NCBI GenBank assembly: GCA_028285545.1
Contig: JANQPA010000043.1
Span: 1-64,000 of the forward strand
DNA length: 64,000 nucleotides
Source of the DNA: Saprospiraceae bacterium
GTDB taxonomy: Bacteria; Bacteroidota; Bacteroidia; Chitinophagales; Saprospiraceae
Direction of reading: 5' to 3'
The notes under the pieces were generated by a model, which saw only the letters and a program-made list of their open reading frames with translations, was not told the DNA's origin and searched no databases. Positions within the stretch are counted from its first letter, which is position 1; each line of letters begins with the position of its first letter. Below are positions 35,685 through 44,192 of this stretch, one piece after another. The translations under genes and the position numbers were made by a program.

Positions 35685-36749
35685 TCACTCATCAATTAAA
35701 GTCTTATAATTCCTACTAACAAAAGGATCCAAAAACCAGGTATCTAAACGAAAATTGGCAACAGCATCTCCTTGAGTGAAAAAATTACGGATATCTCCAA
35801 GGGAAATAGAAGATCGGATTTCTTTTGCGGATTTTCCATCTTTTATTCCATCCTTCATCTGTTGGATCACCAAACTGAATAAATCACTAAATTTATGAAG
35901 ATACTCATTCCCTTTGAGTGGTTCGCCGTGGCCAGGAACCAACCATTCGATATCAAGTGATTTAAGTTTCTCCAATACCTCTAGCCATTCTTTTCCATAG
36001 CTGGTAAAGCCATAGGGTACTGGTCTGGTCATCACATCCCCAGTGAAAAGTATTTTTTCATCTGGTAAATAGAGCAAAATATCACTGGGTGTATTGGCAT
36101 TTCCAGCTTTAAACACCCTCAATTGTCGATTACCGAGGCGGATATCCAGAGAATCACTGAAGGTGATGGTAGGAAGAATGACATTCGTTTTTTCGTATTC
36201 CTCTGCCAATTCTTTTACATCATCAATGTAATACTGGCCGAAATATCGAATTATTTGTGGGGAATCCTTATAAAGAGAACGAACATCATTCATAAAACTG
36301 TCTCGTTTTAACCATCGCTTATGCCTGTCCCTGGCAAAGGATTTTACTCTTTTCACATCGCGCTTCATGTAGGGATAAAGTGTGTGGTGCCCAATTATTT
36401 CCAGATTGGGCCAGATATTGCGGTACGTTTCAAGGCCCCCGGTATGGTCTATATGGCCATGAGAAATGATAATATATTTGACGGGAAGATTTGTCTTTTT
36501 TTGTATCTCTTGAATGACCTGATTGGCTACCTTAGGGCCATTGCCGGCATCAAAAAGTACTAGCCCTTCTGATGTCGAAATTATGGACACATTCCCTACT
36601 ACAAACATTCGCATCCAATCTGGTCGAACCATAACGGTTACCTGATCTGATATTTGATGAGCCTCCATCATGTAGAGACTCTTATGTTTGATTTGTGCGA
36701 ATAATTGGATTGATGAAAGGACCAAAACTAAGGAGATTAGATTTTTCAA
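35685..36749 (-). CDS. Secreted metallo-beta-lactamase-fold hydrolase
   Basis: About 354 residues from a TTG at 36747-36749, which opens a signal peptide (LKNLISLVLVLSSIQLFAQ); no ATG precedes it, and the frame extends to another TTG at 36827. The MBL metal motif is intact: SHGHIDHTGG, with further ligands in IIGHH, LFTGDVMT and VPGHGEPL. The ~80-residue helical C-terminal tail is typical of the B3-like/cyclase-like MBL hydrolases. The substrate is unknown. An 11-bp inverted repeat surrounds the start region. Confidence 0.82.
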   Translation of the reverse strand: MKNLISLVLVLSSIQLFAQIKHKSLYMMEAHQISDQVTVMVRPDWMRMFVVGNVSIISTSEGLVLFDAGNGPKVANQVIQEIQKKTNLPVKYIIISHGHIDHTGGLETYRNIWPNLEIIGHHTLYPYMKRDVKRVKSFARDRHKRWLKRDSFMNDVRSLYKDSPQIIRYFGQYYIDDVKELAEEYEKTNVILPTITFSDSLDIRLGNRQLRVFKAGNANTPSDILLYLPDEKILFTGDVMTRPVPYGFTSYGKEWLEVLEKLKSLDIEWLVPGHGEPLKGNEYLHKFSDLFSLVIQQMKDGIKDGKSAKEIRSSISLGDIRNFFTQGDAVANFRLDTWFLDPFVSRNYKTLIDE

Positions 36750-36752
36750 AGT

Positions 36753-36825
36753 GTACAAGATTTTAATGAAAGGATTTGTCCAAGTACAGCCTAAAGCCTG
36801 GTTTTTAGCTATACAAATCTTGTAC
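36753..36825. promoter_or_regulatory. 11-bp inverted repeat around the MBL gene start
   Basis: GTACAAGATTT (36753-36763) is perfectly inverted at 36815-36825 (AAATCTTGTAC), with 51 bp between the arms. It could be a looping operator or a leader structure. Confidence 0.35.
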
Positions 36826-36993
36826 AATATGGTCCAATTTGATCCAAACTAGTTTATGTCCACTTTGTGAAAAACAATATGACTTAGCTTTTTAAAATTT
36901 TCTCACCAAGGGGGGTAACAATCTGAAAGTGCCATTGATCTATGAGTGAAATTATTCAAAAACAACATTCACTCATCAAAAAATAATGTAGTT

Positions 36994-37689
36994 ATGAAAA
37001 CCAATGCAATGATCATTTTAAGCTCCCTTCTAGTAATATTTTGTAGCTGTACAAAAAAAGACTTTACTCCTGACCCTGACTTGAGTACCAGCCTGGCCTA
37101 CATCGACATCAATAGTGATGGCCACCTTGAGAAGATTTCTGAAATGAGAGAATTACCCGTTTTTGAATCCTATTTAGTGGATCAAAATCGCGACAATATA
37201 GCCGATGAATTGATGCTGGGCTTACTCTTTCTTCAAGGCCGAATTGATAATAGTGATATTGATGGAGATGGAGAAGAAGAAATTGTGGTCACTGATTCAG
37301 AGCGAGATCCCAGAAAATCCGAATCTGTCGATATTGATGGAGATGGTGATCCCGACATCGTCGTGATCGGAACCAAAGATGGAGCAGAACGGAAAGATGA
37401 TTTTAAAGAAGGCATATTCGATGAAGAAAAAGAAATTGTAATAGAAGACCCCAATCGCTCTGCCGATAAAACGACTGGTGTAGACCTGGATAAGGATGGT
37501 GACCCCGATGTCATTGTCATCGGTACAAAAGATGGAGTCAAGCGTAGTGACAATACCGACATTGATGGAGACGGCGAAGATGAAATCGTCCTGGAAGATC
37601 CTAATCGAAACCCTGATAATCCTAAAAAAATTGATCTAGATAAGGATGGAGATGTGGATGTGGTTATTCTGGGCACAAAAAATGGATGA
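36994..37689 (+). CDS. Acidic lipoprotein with DxDxDGxxD calcium-binding-type repeats
   Basis: 231 residues from the ATG at 36994 (MKTNAMIILSSLLVIFCSC, lipobox). The mature protein is very acidic and contains about seven EF-hand/dockerin-like loops (DINSDGHLE, DIDGDGEEE, DIDGDGDPD, DLDKDGDPD, DIDGDGEDE, DLDKDGDVD). These loops alternate with strands such as IVVIGTKDG and EDPNR. This resembles FG-GAP/thrombospondin type 3-like Ca-binding arrays. I infer a surface lipoprotein stabilised by calcium; the role is unknown. The repeats are also visible at the DNA level. A strong 20-bp hairpin follows the stop. Confidence 0.82.
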   Translation: MKTNAMIILSSLLVIFCSCTKKDFTPDPDLSTSLAYIDINSDGHLEKISEMRELPVFESYLVDQNRDNIADELMLGLLFLQGRIDNSDIDGDGEEEIVVTDSERDPRKSESVDIDGDGDPDIVVIGTKDGAERKDDFKEGIFDEEKEIVIEDPNRSADKTTGVDLDKDGDPDVIVIGTKDGVKRSDNTDIDGDGEDEIVLEDPNRNPDNPKKIDLDKDGDVDVVILGTKNG

Positions 37690-37700
37690 TAAAAAAGATA

Positions 37701-37743
37701 ATAGTTGATAGTTGCTGATTCTCAATCAGCAACTATCAACTAT
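37701..37743. terminator. Bidirectional terminator-like hairpin between convergent genes
   Basis: ATAGTTGATAGTTGCTGATT (37701-37720) and its exact complement (37724-37743) form a perfect 20-bp stem with loop CTC. The hairpin sits 12 bp after the lipoprotein stop and 29 bp beyond the decarboxylase stop. There is no strong T run, so the termination mechanism is inferred. Confidence 0.65.
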
Positions 37744-37771
37744 ATATAAATCTAACAACGTGAACACATTT

Positions 37772-39196
37772 TCACCCCCCAAACAAATCCCCCAACTTCA
37801 CCTCCCGCATCGCCTGTTCAAAAGACTCTACAGAGCGCTTCACATCCTCCACAGTAGTAGCCCAGGAACAAATACTGACACGAATCACTTTTCGCCCCAT
37901 CCAGGTAGAACCTCCCACCCAGCATTCACGGAGGTCCTGGATTTTTTGGATGGCTCGTTCTGTTAATTCATCCGTTTCACACTTAACCAAAACCTGATTG
38001 AAAACGATATCATTTAGCACTTCATATCCTTCCACTTCCTGGAGAGCTTCAGCAAATTGTACCGCTCGTTCATGCATACCGTACACCATTTGATCAATAC
38101 CCTCTCTACCCAAATATTTCATAGTAGCCCATAATTCGATAATGCGAGCCCTTCTCGACATTTCTGGAGTATAAAACATAGGATCCCTTTCTTTACTCAG
38201 GATGATGTATCCACCCGTCATGTGAAGAGCAGAAACGATGGCCTCCTCATCAGCACACATCATAATGCCACTATCATAAGGTGTATTCAGGGTTTTATGC
38301 CCATCAACAGCCCAGGAGGTGGCCTTTTCCATTCCTTTTGTTAAATGCTTCAATCGATCTACAGCTCCGGCCCATAAACCAAATGCTCCATCAATATGCA
38401 CCCAGGCACCTGCCTTATTGGCTTTTTCACAAAGCTCTTCAAATGGATCAAAAGCACCACTATTGACATTACCAGCTTGAAGAGCTAATAGTGTATATTC
38501 ATCCAATTCAGGAACCAATTCTGGGCGTATTCTTCCCTGATCATCCACCTCCACCCATTCGATATTTTGTTTTCCAAACCCCATCAGACTAATAGCTTTC
38601 ATTAGGGAGGAATGGGCATGTTTGCCAGTGACAATCCTGATTTTAGGCGCTCCAAAAAGGCCCTGTTCATTAATATCCCAGCCTTGCTTTTTCAATAAAC
38701 GATATCTGGCCGCTGCCAAGCCACAAAGGTTGGCAGTAGAAGTGCCACTGACAAAGCCAGCTACCACATTATCAGGCATCCCAAATAATTGCCTCAGCCA
38801 TTTTTCGACTACCGTTTCCAACTTGGAAGCAATAGGGGAGATGACATTCATGGCGGTATTTTGATCCCAAAAGGAGGCCATTAGTTTGGCTGCCAGCCCG
38901 GTGGGAACTACACTACCATTGACAAAGCCATAATATCGCCCCCCAATTTGTGCCATAGTTGCAGGAGCACCAAATCGGTTTAAAAATTCCAGAACTTTAC
39001 TGGCGTTACCAGTTTCAGTAGGGATATCTTCATTGAATTGTTCCAGGTTTAGGAGCGCCTCTTCAGTCGGAAAAATATTGCGATCAAATACTTCATTGAG
39101 GTATTGAAAAGAATAGTTTTGCGCCTGTTCGAAAATGGTTTTGTTTTCCATTTCCTGAAACATTTTTTCCTGGATCGGGGTGATATTTTTATTCAT
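37772..39196 (-). CDS. PLP-dependent decarboxylase (aromatic amino acid/glutamate decarboxylase-like)
   Basis: 474 residues from the ATG at 39194-39196 (MNKNITPIQEKMFQEM); an upstream in-frame start at 39253 is less likely. It is a group II PLP decarboxylase: VSGTSTANLCGLAAARY (phosphate loop), HSSLMKAISLMGFG, WVHIDGAFGLWAG (Asp to the pyridine N) and SWAVDGHKTLNTPYDSG (Schiff-base Lys). The substrate is probably an aromatic amino acid or glutamate-like compound and cannot be fixed from sequence alone. It is cytosolic and monocistronic. Confidence 0.88.
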   Translation of the reverse strand: MNKNITPIQEKMFQEMENKTIFEQAQNYSFQYLNEVFDRNIFPTEEALLNLEQFNEDIPTETGNASKVLEFLNRFGAPATMAQIGGRYYGFVNGSVVPTGLAAKLMASFWDQNTAMNVISPIASKLETVVEKWLRQLFGMPDNVVAGFVSGTSTANLCGLAAARYRLLKKQGWDINEQGLFGAPKIRIVTGKHAHSSLMKAISLMGFGKQNIEWVEVDDQGRIRPELVPELDEYTLLALQAGNVNSGAFDPFEELCEKANKAGAWVHIDGAFGLWAGAVDRLKHLTKGMEKATSWAVDGHKTLNTPYDSGIMMCADEEAIVSALHMTGGYIILSKERDPMFYTPEMSRRARIIELWATMKYLGREGIDQMVYGMHERAVQFAEALQEVEGYEVLNDIVFNQVLVKCETDELTERAIQKIQDLRECWVGGSTWMGRKVIRVSICSWATTVEDVKRSVESFEQAMREVKLGDLFGG

Positions 39197-39373
39197 TTTT
39201 TTAGACTTAAAATGGATTATTGGGCTAATAACATAAGTCAACCCTAAAATCAAATTGAATATTGTCCTTTGGATTTGCCAAAAAATAAGAGAAGCAAAAT
39301 AGAAATAATTTGCCTGTACAAGCGAGCAATAATTGGTTATAATAATTAAAATAAGAATTATTCAGCATCGACC

Positions 39374-39426
39374 AAAACAGTGAAAGTCAGTAACAGTCTG
39401 TGTGCGAAAGCCAGTGTCAGAAAAAA
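39374..39426. repeat. Dispersed ACAGTGAAAGTC repeat, copy 3
   Basis: AAAACAGTGAAAGTCAGTAA, then CAGTCTGTG and CAGTGTCAGAAAA. It abuts the broken end of an ArsR-type gene stump, whose frame closes inside this repeat at 39417-39419. Confidence 0.7.
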
Positions 39427-39545
39427 TAATCAAAATACCCCAATTCTTTATGCGGAGGAAAATGAGATTCAGGCTCTTTCAACCATTCCAAAATATCTAA
39501 TCTGGTTTTATTAGCCAAGGCCTTGTTGATTTCGATAATATTCAT
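39417..39545 (-). pseudogene. 5' stump of an ArsR-family regulator gene
   Basis: From the ATG at 39543-39545, 42 codons read as the start of an ArsR winged-helix protein (INKALANKTRLDILEWLKEP, then HFPPHKELGYFD). The frame then runs into the dispersed repeat and stops. Full-length relatives are about 100 residues and continue with the metal/DNA-binding helices, which are absent here. The gene was evidently truncated by deletion or repeat insertion. Confidence 0.7.
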
Positions 39546-39662
39546 TTTACAAAGATAAATCTAAATATCTAGTAATATCGATTTGCTATTTGTTTTCTAC
39601 TTATAATTTTTACTCAATAAGCGGCCTTGTTGCATGGATAAATAAAATTTGGTTTAACCCTA

Positions 39663-39745
39663 GATTACTAAGCCCGAAATGAAATGTAGGGATTGGTAAG
39701 CTATTGGTTTGCATAGGCTTACCAATCTTTCCAAGCTTAGTAATC
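39663..39745. repeat. Palindromic REP-like element, copy 2
   Basis: Outer arms GATTACTAAGC (39663-39673) and GCTTAGTAATC (39735-39745). Inner arms GATTGGTAAGC (39691-39701) and GCTTACCAATC (39717-39727). The inner stem is identical to copy 1 (24773-24847). The outer stem differs by a C-G to T-A exchange on both arms. Confidence 0.85.
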
Positions 39746-39961
39746 CTTTGCTTAATCTAATTTTTTATTGTTTACGGAAGATTTTCCAAATTATGTTATT
39801 CCATGCAACAAGGCTTCAATAAGCTATAATCCTTAATAGAAAATTAACTGCAGACTCCTGATAATTTCCTTTGAAAAAGCACAGCACACCATTTTTTTAT
39901 TTTTTAGGGGGAATCCAATCTTTTTTAAATAATTGATAATGAGGTTATTGTGTAGGTGTGT

Positions 39962-40024
39962 GACATGAGTTGAAGTTTTTGAGACATAAGCTAAATTCCT
40001 CCACCTCCAAAAACCTCACCTTTG
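39962..40024 (+). promoter_or_regulatory. Promoter of the lectin cluster with two activator-type direct repeats
   Basis: GACATGAG (39962-39969) and GACATAAG (39983-39990) are direct repeats 21 bp apart, two helical turns. A -7-like box CACCTTTG (40017-40024) begins 34 bp after the start of the second repeat. The same arrangement, with identical distances, precedes the secretin gene at 50398-50460. The leader to the lectin ATG is about 150 nt. The rest of the 980-bp gap upstream holds the ArsR stump and repeats. Confidence 0.6.
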
Positions 40025-40179
40025 AAGTATCGAATAACACAATGTACTAAAGGCATTTAAAACAAACATTCTTTACACTTCCTTTAGACTTAATCCTACC
40101 AAACATTTTTCCCTAAAAAATAGGTGATCCGAACCTGATTGCCCTGGGAATTTATTTCAAAAATTTAAACAATTACATT

Positions 40180-41970
40180 ATGGATTATCAGAAAGCAAGA
40201 AAGAACCTAAGTAGTTCTAAATGGATGGCAAAATTTTCTTTTTGCCTATTTGCATGCAGCTTTTTGCTGTCAATGGCTTCAGCCCAAAACAATCTAAACT
40301 TTGACAATCATTTACAATTGATCCGTGCCAATGGCGGCCATCAGGATTACCAGATCCCATCTTCAGGCTATTCTTATCTCTATCTGGAGGCTCGGGGAGC
40401 CGATGGAGGAAACCGATACTCTAATAACTACAAGCGGCAGGGTGGCGAAGGTGCCAATATGGGGGCTACCTTCCGTATAGGAACAGGTGCCAATCAACTG
40501 GCTCCGGGGGGTACTATTCGCTTTGTAGTAGGTAAAGCAGGTGAAAATAAAGGAGGAGACGGTATGTCTGCCTGCGGCGGTGGTGGTGGAACCGGGATTT
40601 TATACCTGCCACCTGGGCAATCCGAAAATACAGCTGACAATTGGAAGCTATTAGTCGTCGCAGGTGGTGGCGGTGGTGCGGCTGGAGACTGTTGTGCTTA
40701 TAAAGCCAGCGGAAGTCCAGCACAGATAAATAATGATGGTGGACGTGGAGAAAACATGAAAACTGGAGGAGGTACAGATGGCCATGCAGGTCTTAACAGT
40801 GACGGCGGCGGCGGTGGGGGTGCCTATCCTGGTGGCCCTTATGATGACAATAACGGCAATCAAGGCCCCAATGGCTTTCATCCGCTTCCAATTGGTGGTA
40901 AGAGTGACAACCAGAGTGGTGGTTTTGGTTTCGGTGCTGGTGGTGCAGGAGATCGACCAGTTACAACTGCTGGCGGCGGTGGCGGTGGCGGCTATTCCGG
41001 TGGTGGTGGCAGCCGCAGCTATGGTGGTGGTGGCGGTGGTGGCAGCTATTTTAATGAGGCTTATGTAGTAACTGGTTCCAAACTACAACAACGCAATATT
41101 ACGAATGATGACCCTCAGGATGGCTATGCTATTTACCAAGGGACTAATTCGGCTAATTTTTTCCGCTCCTGGGGCTCCTTTATTTCCTTAAAAAGTCACA
41201 CCAATAAATGTATTGATCTGGATGATGGTAATACTAATAATGGTAACAAGATCCAGATCTGGGACTGCCAGAAAAGCAATGATCACCAGGCCTGGATAAT
41301 GGACGGAGAAATGATCCGACTGAAAAAAGATCTTAATAAATGCCTGAATCTGAGGGGTGGAAGTATCAGCAATGGAGCTAATATCCAAATATGGGATTGC
41401 TTGAATAACTGGAATCAGCAATGGATACTGGATAGCAATACAGGACAAATCAGATTTAAAGGTAGTACCAACAAATGCATTGATTTGGAAGGTGGAGGTA
41501 CAGGTAATGGTGCCAAACTCCATTTATGGGACTGTCAGAATAACTCTACTCAATCCTGGGTCATTTCTAAAAGAATTATGCTGAAAAGTGATTCCCGCAA
41601 TTGCATCGACCTGAATGATGGGGATACCGGTAACGGAGGCAGGATTCAGATCTGGGACTGCCAGGATGCCAATAATCATCAAGGCTGGATTTTTGACGGA
41701 GACTATATCCGATCAGTCATTAACCAAAATAAATGTATCGACTTATCTAATGGTGATACCAGCAATGGTGGTAAAATCCAACTGTGGGATTGCCATAGTG
41801 GGAACTCCAATCAGCAATGGATTTTAGATAGTGCTACAGGACAGATCAAATTAAAAGCGAATACTGGAAAATGCTTGGACCTCGCCAACGGCGATAGCAG
41901 TAACGGCAACAAGATACAATTATGGGACTGTAATGGTGGCAATGCTAATCAAATATGGGTAGTCCGGTAA
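40180..41970 (+). CDS. Secreted glycine-rich (ALK/LTK-like) plus double ricin-lectin protein, paralogue 1
   Basis: 596 residues. Signal peptide at 1-36 (SFCLFACSFLLSMASAQ). Residues ~40-315 form a glycine-rich domain with YLYLEARGADGG, LVVAGGGGGAAGDCC and GFGFGAGGAGD, followed by poly-Gly runs; the pattern matches the glycine-rich domain family of ALK/LTK receptors (PF12810). Residues ~325-596 carry six beta-trefoil subdomains, each with a KCxDLxxG...NG...IQxWDC...QxW pattern, making two ricin-B-type lectin domains. There is no T9SS tail, so export beyond the periplasm would need another route. It is probably a carbohydrate-binding surface or matrix protein. It is the first of three tandem paralogues and carries the regulated promoter upstream. 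Confidence 0.88.
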   Translation: MDYQKARKNLSSSKWMAKFSFCLFACSFLLSMASAQNNLNFDNHLQLIRANGGHQDYQIPSSGYSYLYLEARGADGGNRYSNNYKRQGGEGANMGATFRIGTGANQLAPGGTIRFVVGKAGENKGGDGMSACGGGGGTGILYLPPGQSENTADNWKLLVVAGGGGGAAGDCCAYKASGSPAQINNDGGRGENMKTGGGTDGHAGLNSDGGGGGGAYPGGPYDDNNGNQGPNGFHPLPIGGKSDNQSGGFGFGAGGAGDRPVTTAGGGGGGGYSGGGGSRSYGGGGGGGSYFNEAYVVTGSKLQQRNITNDDPQDGYAIYQGTNSANFFRSWGSFISLKSHTNKCIDLDDGNTNNGNKIQIWDCQKSNDHQAWIMDGEMIRLKKDLNKCLNLRGGSISNGANIQIWDCLNNWNQQWILDSNTGQIRFKGSTNKCIDLEGGGTGNGAKLHLWDCQNNSTQSWVISKRIMLKSDSRNCIDLNDGDTGNGGRIQIWDCQDANNHQGWIFDGDYIRSVINQNKCIDLSNGDTSNGGKIQLWDCHSGNSNQQWILDSATGQIKLKANTGKCLDLANGDSSNGNKIQLWDCNGGNANQIWVVR

Positions 41971-41974
41971 TTAT

Positions 41975-42112
41975 TAGTTCCTTGTTCCATGTTCCTAGTT
42001 CCATGTTCCTTGTATAGGGTCTTTCAATTTGGTGAATAATTAAGTTTCAATAAAGACTAGAACCTATATAGTCGCTGATCTTAACGTGGAACTCGGAACT
42101 CGGAACACTCAT
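41975..42112. repeat. Duplicated spacer with GTTCC/GGAAC inverted arrays, copy 1
   Basis: Tandem GTTCC-containing units (about 41976-42013) face GGAAC units (about 42090-42106), so the spacer can form a long imperfect hairpin. Its core is closely similar to the spacer between lectin genes 2 and 3 (43960-44118), showing that spacer and gene were duplicated together. Confidence 0.75.
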
Positions 42113-42156
42113 ATATAGATGGAGTCAATTATTCTAAGTTTTAAAACTTTTTTATT

Positions 42157-43953
42157 ATGAAACAGCAATCAAAAAATTGGAAATTAAGGCTTTTCAATTT
42201 GAGCCTTTCTTTTTCCTTAATAATATTATTCTGCTTTGTAGGGCAGTTTGAGCTTCTGGCTCAAAGCAATTTAACTTTCGATAATTACATTCATAAAATA
42301 AGTGCCAATGGGACTTACCAGGATTTTAAGGTCCCTAGTTCCGGATACCAATATGTGTATTTAGAAGCCAGAGGTGCAGATGGCGGAGACCGGTCGACCA
42401 CATGGTATGATCGTCAAGGTGGTGATGGTGCTAATATAGGTGCTTCTTTTACCATAGGTACCGCCACTAATCAACTGGCTCCAGGCGGGATCATTCGATT
42501 TGTAGTAGGTAAAGGCGGCAGTAATGCCGGCAGTGATGGAATCGTAGGTGCTGGAGGAGGAGGAGGAACTGGTATTTTGTACCTGCCTCCTGGACTATCC
42601 GCAAATATAGCTAACAATTGGAAATTGTTGATTGTTGCCGGAGGAGGTGGTGGTGCTACAGGGGATTGTTGTACCGTAAAATATAGTGGTGACCAAGCTC
42701 GGGTTGACAGTCCGGGTAGCGGCAAATCAGCTTCTGGACATATTGGTGATGGAGGTGGCATATATGGCCCTAGTGATAACTCAAAAAACCCGGAAAATAG
42801 AGGAAAGCCCGGCTTTAACCCTCTACCCACTGGTGGTGCTGGAGGACATAGTCCTGATCAATTTGGCACAGATGATGGTACTGGCCGTAACCAGGGTGGT
42901 TTTGGATTTGGCGGCGGTGGTGCTGGTGGTGGCGGAGTTGCAGCATACGCTGGTGGTGGCGGCGGATATTCTGGTGGATCTGCAGGTTATGTAGCCGTTT
43001 CAGGAGACGCAGGCGAAGGTGGTACCAGTTACATCAATACACAATTTGCCATTTCATCTTCTATATTCAAACTACAAAATGGAAGTAGTGACGACCCTAA
43101 TGATGGATTTGCTTTCTATAAGGCGTCTAATTCTTCAAACCCTGTAAAAGCAACCTCTATTGCACTAAGCCAGCATTCTACTAAGTGTCTCGACTTAGAC
43201 GATGGCAATACTAATAACGGACAGGCCACGATACAAATCTTCGATTGTCAGAAAAGAAATATGCATCAGCTTTGGGTCCTGGATGGAGATATGATCCGCT
43301 TAAAAGACAATTTGGATAAATGTCTCGACCTATCTGCGGGCAATACCAGTAATGGAGCCAAAGTCCAGTTATGGGACTGCCAGTTTGGCAACACCAATCA
43401 GAAATGGAGCCTGGATATCAATACCAAACAAATCCGTTTTAAAGCTAATACCAACAAGTGCCTGGATTTGGAGTCAGGTAATACTGGTAATAGCACTAAA
43501 ATCCATTTGTGGGACTGCCTGAATAACTCGACTCAAGCCTGGTTCCTTCCTCAAAAAATTATACGGAGAAGTACTCCAAATAAATGTATTGATCTGGATG
43601 ATGGCAATACCAGTAATGGAGAGGCTAGGATACAAATCTGGGACTGTCAGGAAGTAAATACCCACCAAGCCTGGATATTTGATGGAGATAAAATCCGGTC
43701 TGTCATCAATCAGAATAAATGCCTCGACCTGTCAGATGGTAATACTAATAATGGGGGTAAGATCCAGCTGTGGGATTGTACAGACAATGCCAACAAGCGA
43801 TGGATATATGACAGCTATACCGGTCTAATACACTTGAAAGCCAATACCTCCAAATGCCTGGACCTGGCAGGCGGAGATACCGGTAACGGGACTAAAATTC
43901 AATTGTGGGATTGTAATAGTGGCAACAACAACCAAATCTGGATGATCCGGTAA
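42157..43953 (+). CDS. Secreted glycine-rich (ALK/LTK-like) plus double ricin-lectin protein, paralogue 2
   Basis: 598 residues with the same layout as the gene at 40180: signal peptide (LSFSLIILFCFVGQFELLAQ), glycine-rich domain with YVYLEARGADGGDR, LIVAGGGGGATGDCC and GFGFGGGGAGGG, then six QxW-type trefoil subdomains. It is the most divergent of the three, especially in the N-terminal half of the lectin region (HSTKCLDLDDGNT, VLDGDMIRLKDNLDKCLDLS). It ends directly after the last trefoil (NQIWMIR) without a sorting tail. No copy of the 21-bp-spaced promoter repeats is present in its spacer, so it is probably co-transcribed with, or weakly expressed apart from, paralogue 1. Confidence 0.87.
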   Translation: MKQQSKNWKLRLFNLSLSFSLIILFCFVGQFELLAQSNLTFDNYIHKISANGTYQDFKVPSSGYQYVYLEARGADGGDRSTTWYDRQGGDGANIGASFTIGTATNQLAPGGIIRFVVGKGGSNAGSDGIVGAGGGGGTGILYLPPGLSANIANNWKLLIVAGGGGGATGDCCTVKYSGDQARVDSPGSGKSASGHIGDGGGIYGPSDNSKNPENRGKPGFNPLPTGGAGGHSPDQFGTDDGTGRNQGGFGFGGGGAGGGGVAAYAGGGGGYSGGSAGYVAVSGDAGEGGTSYINTQFAISSSIFKLQNGSSDDPNDGFAFYKASNSSNPVKATSIALSQHSTKCLDLDDGNTNNGQATIQIFDCQKRNMHQLWVLDGDMIRLKDNLDKCLDLSAGNTSNGAKVQLWDCQFGNTNQKWSLDINTKQIRFKANTNKCLDLESGNTGNSTKIHLWDCLNNSTQAWFLPQKIIRRSTPNKCIDLDDGNTSNGEARIQIWDCQEVNTHQAWIFDGDKIRSVINQNKCLDLSDGNTNNGGKIQLWDCTDNANKRWIYDSYTGLIHLKANTSKCLDLAGGDTGNGTKIQLWDCNSGNNNQIWMIR

Positions 43954-43959
43954 TTATTA

Positions 43960-44118
43960 GTTCCATCTACCTTCGGCAGATAAATGTTCCACGTTCCTTG
44001 TTCCTTGTTCCTTGTATCGGGCCTTTCAATTTGATGAATAATTAAGTTGAAATGAAGACTAGAACTTATATGCTTGCTGATGTTAGCGTGGAACTGGGAA
44101 CATGGAACCAAGGAACAT
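43960..44118. repeat. Duplicated spacer with GTTCC/GGAAC inverted arrays, copy 2
   Basis: GTTCC units at about 43988-44012 face GGAAC units at about 44090-44118. The intervening stretch, with TTTCAATTTG and GAATAATTAAGTT, closely resembles copy 1 at 41975-42112. Confidence 0.75.
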
Positions 44119-44192
44119 TTATGATTCAAGAAGTTAAGGCATGACTCATGTTTAGATGAAGTCAATTATTCTAAGCTTAAAACATTTTAACC

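Noticed and set aside
37233-37676. 147-codon antisense frame rich in Ser and Pro
   Set aside because: It is the mirror of the acidic repeat lipoprotein; repeat periodicity keeps the frame open.
41975-44118. GTTCC-unit arrays considered as a CRISPR or direct-repeat array
   Set aside because: Units are short, degenerate and contiguous with no spacers. They are part of duplicated gene spacers with facing inverted units.
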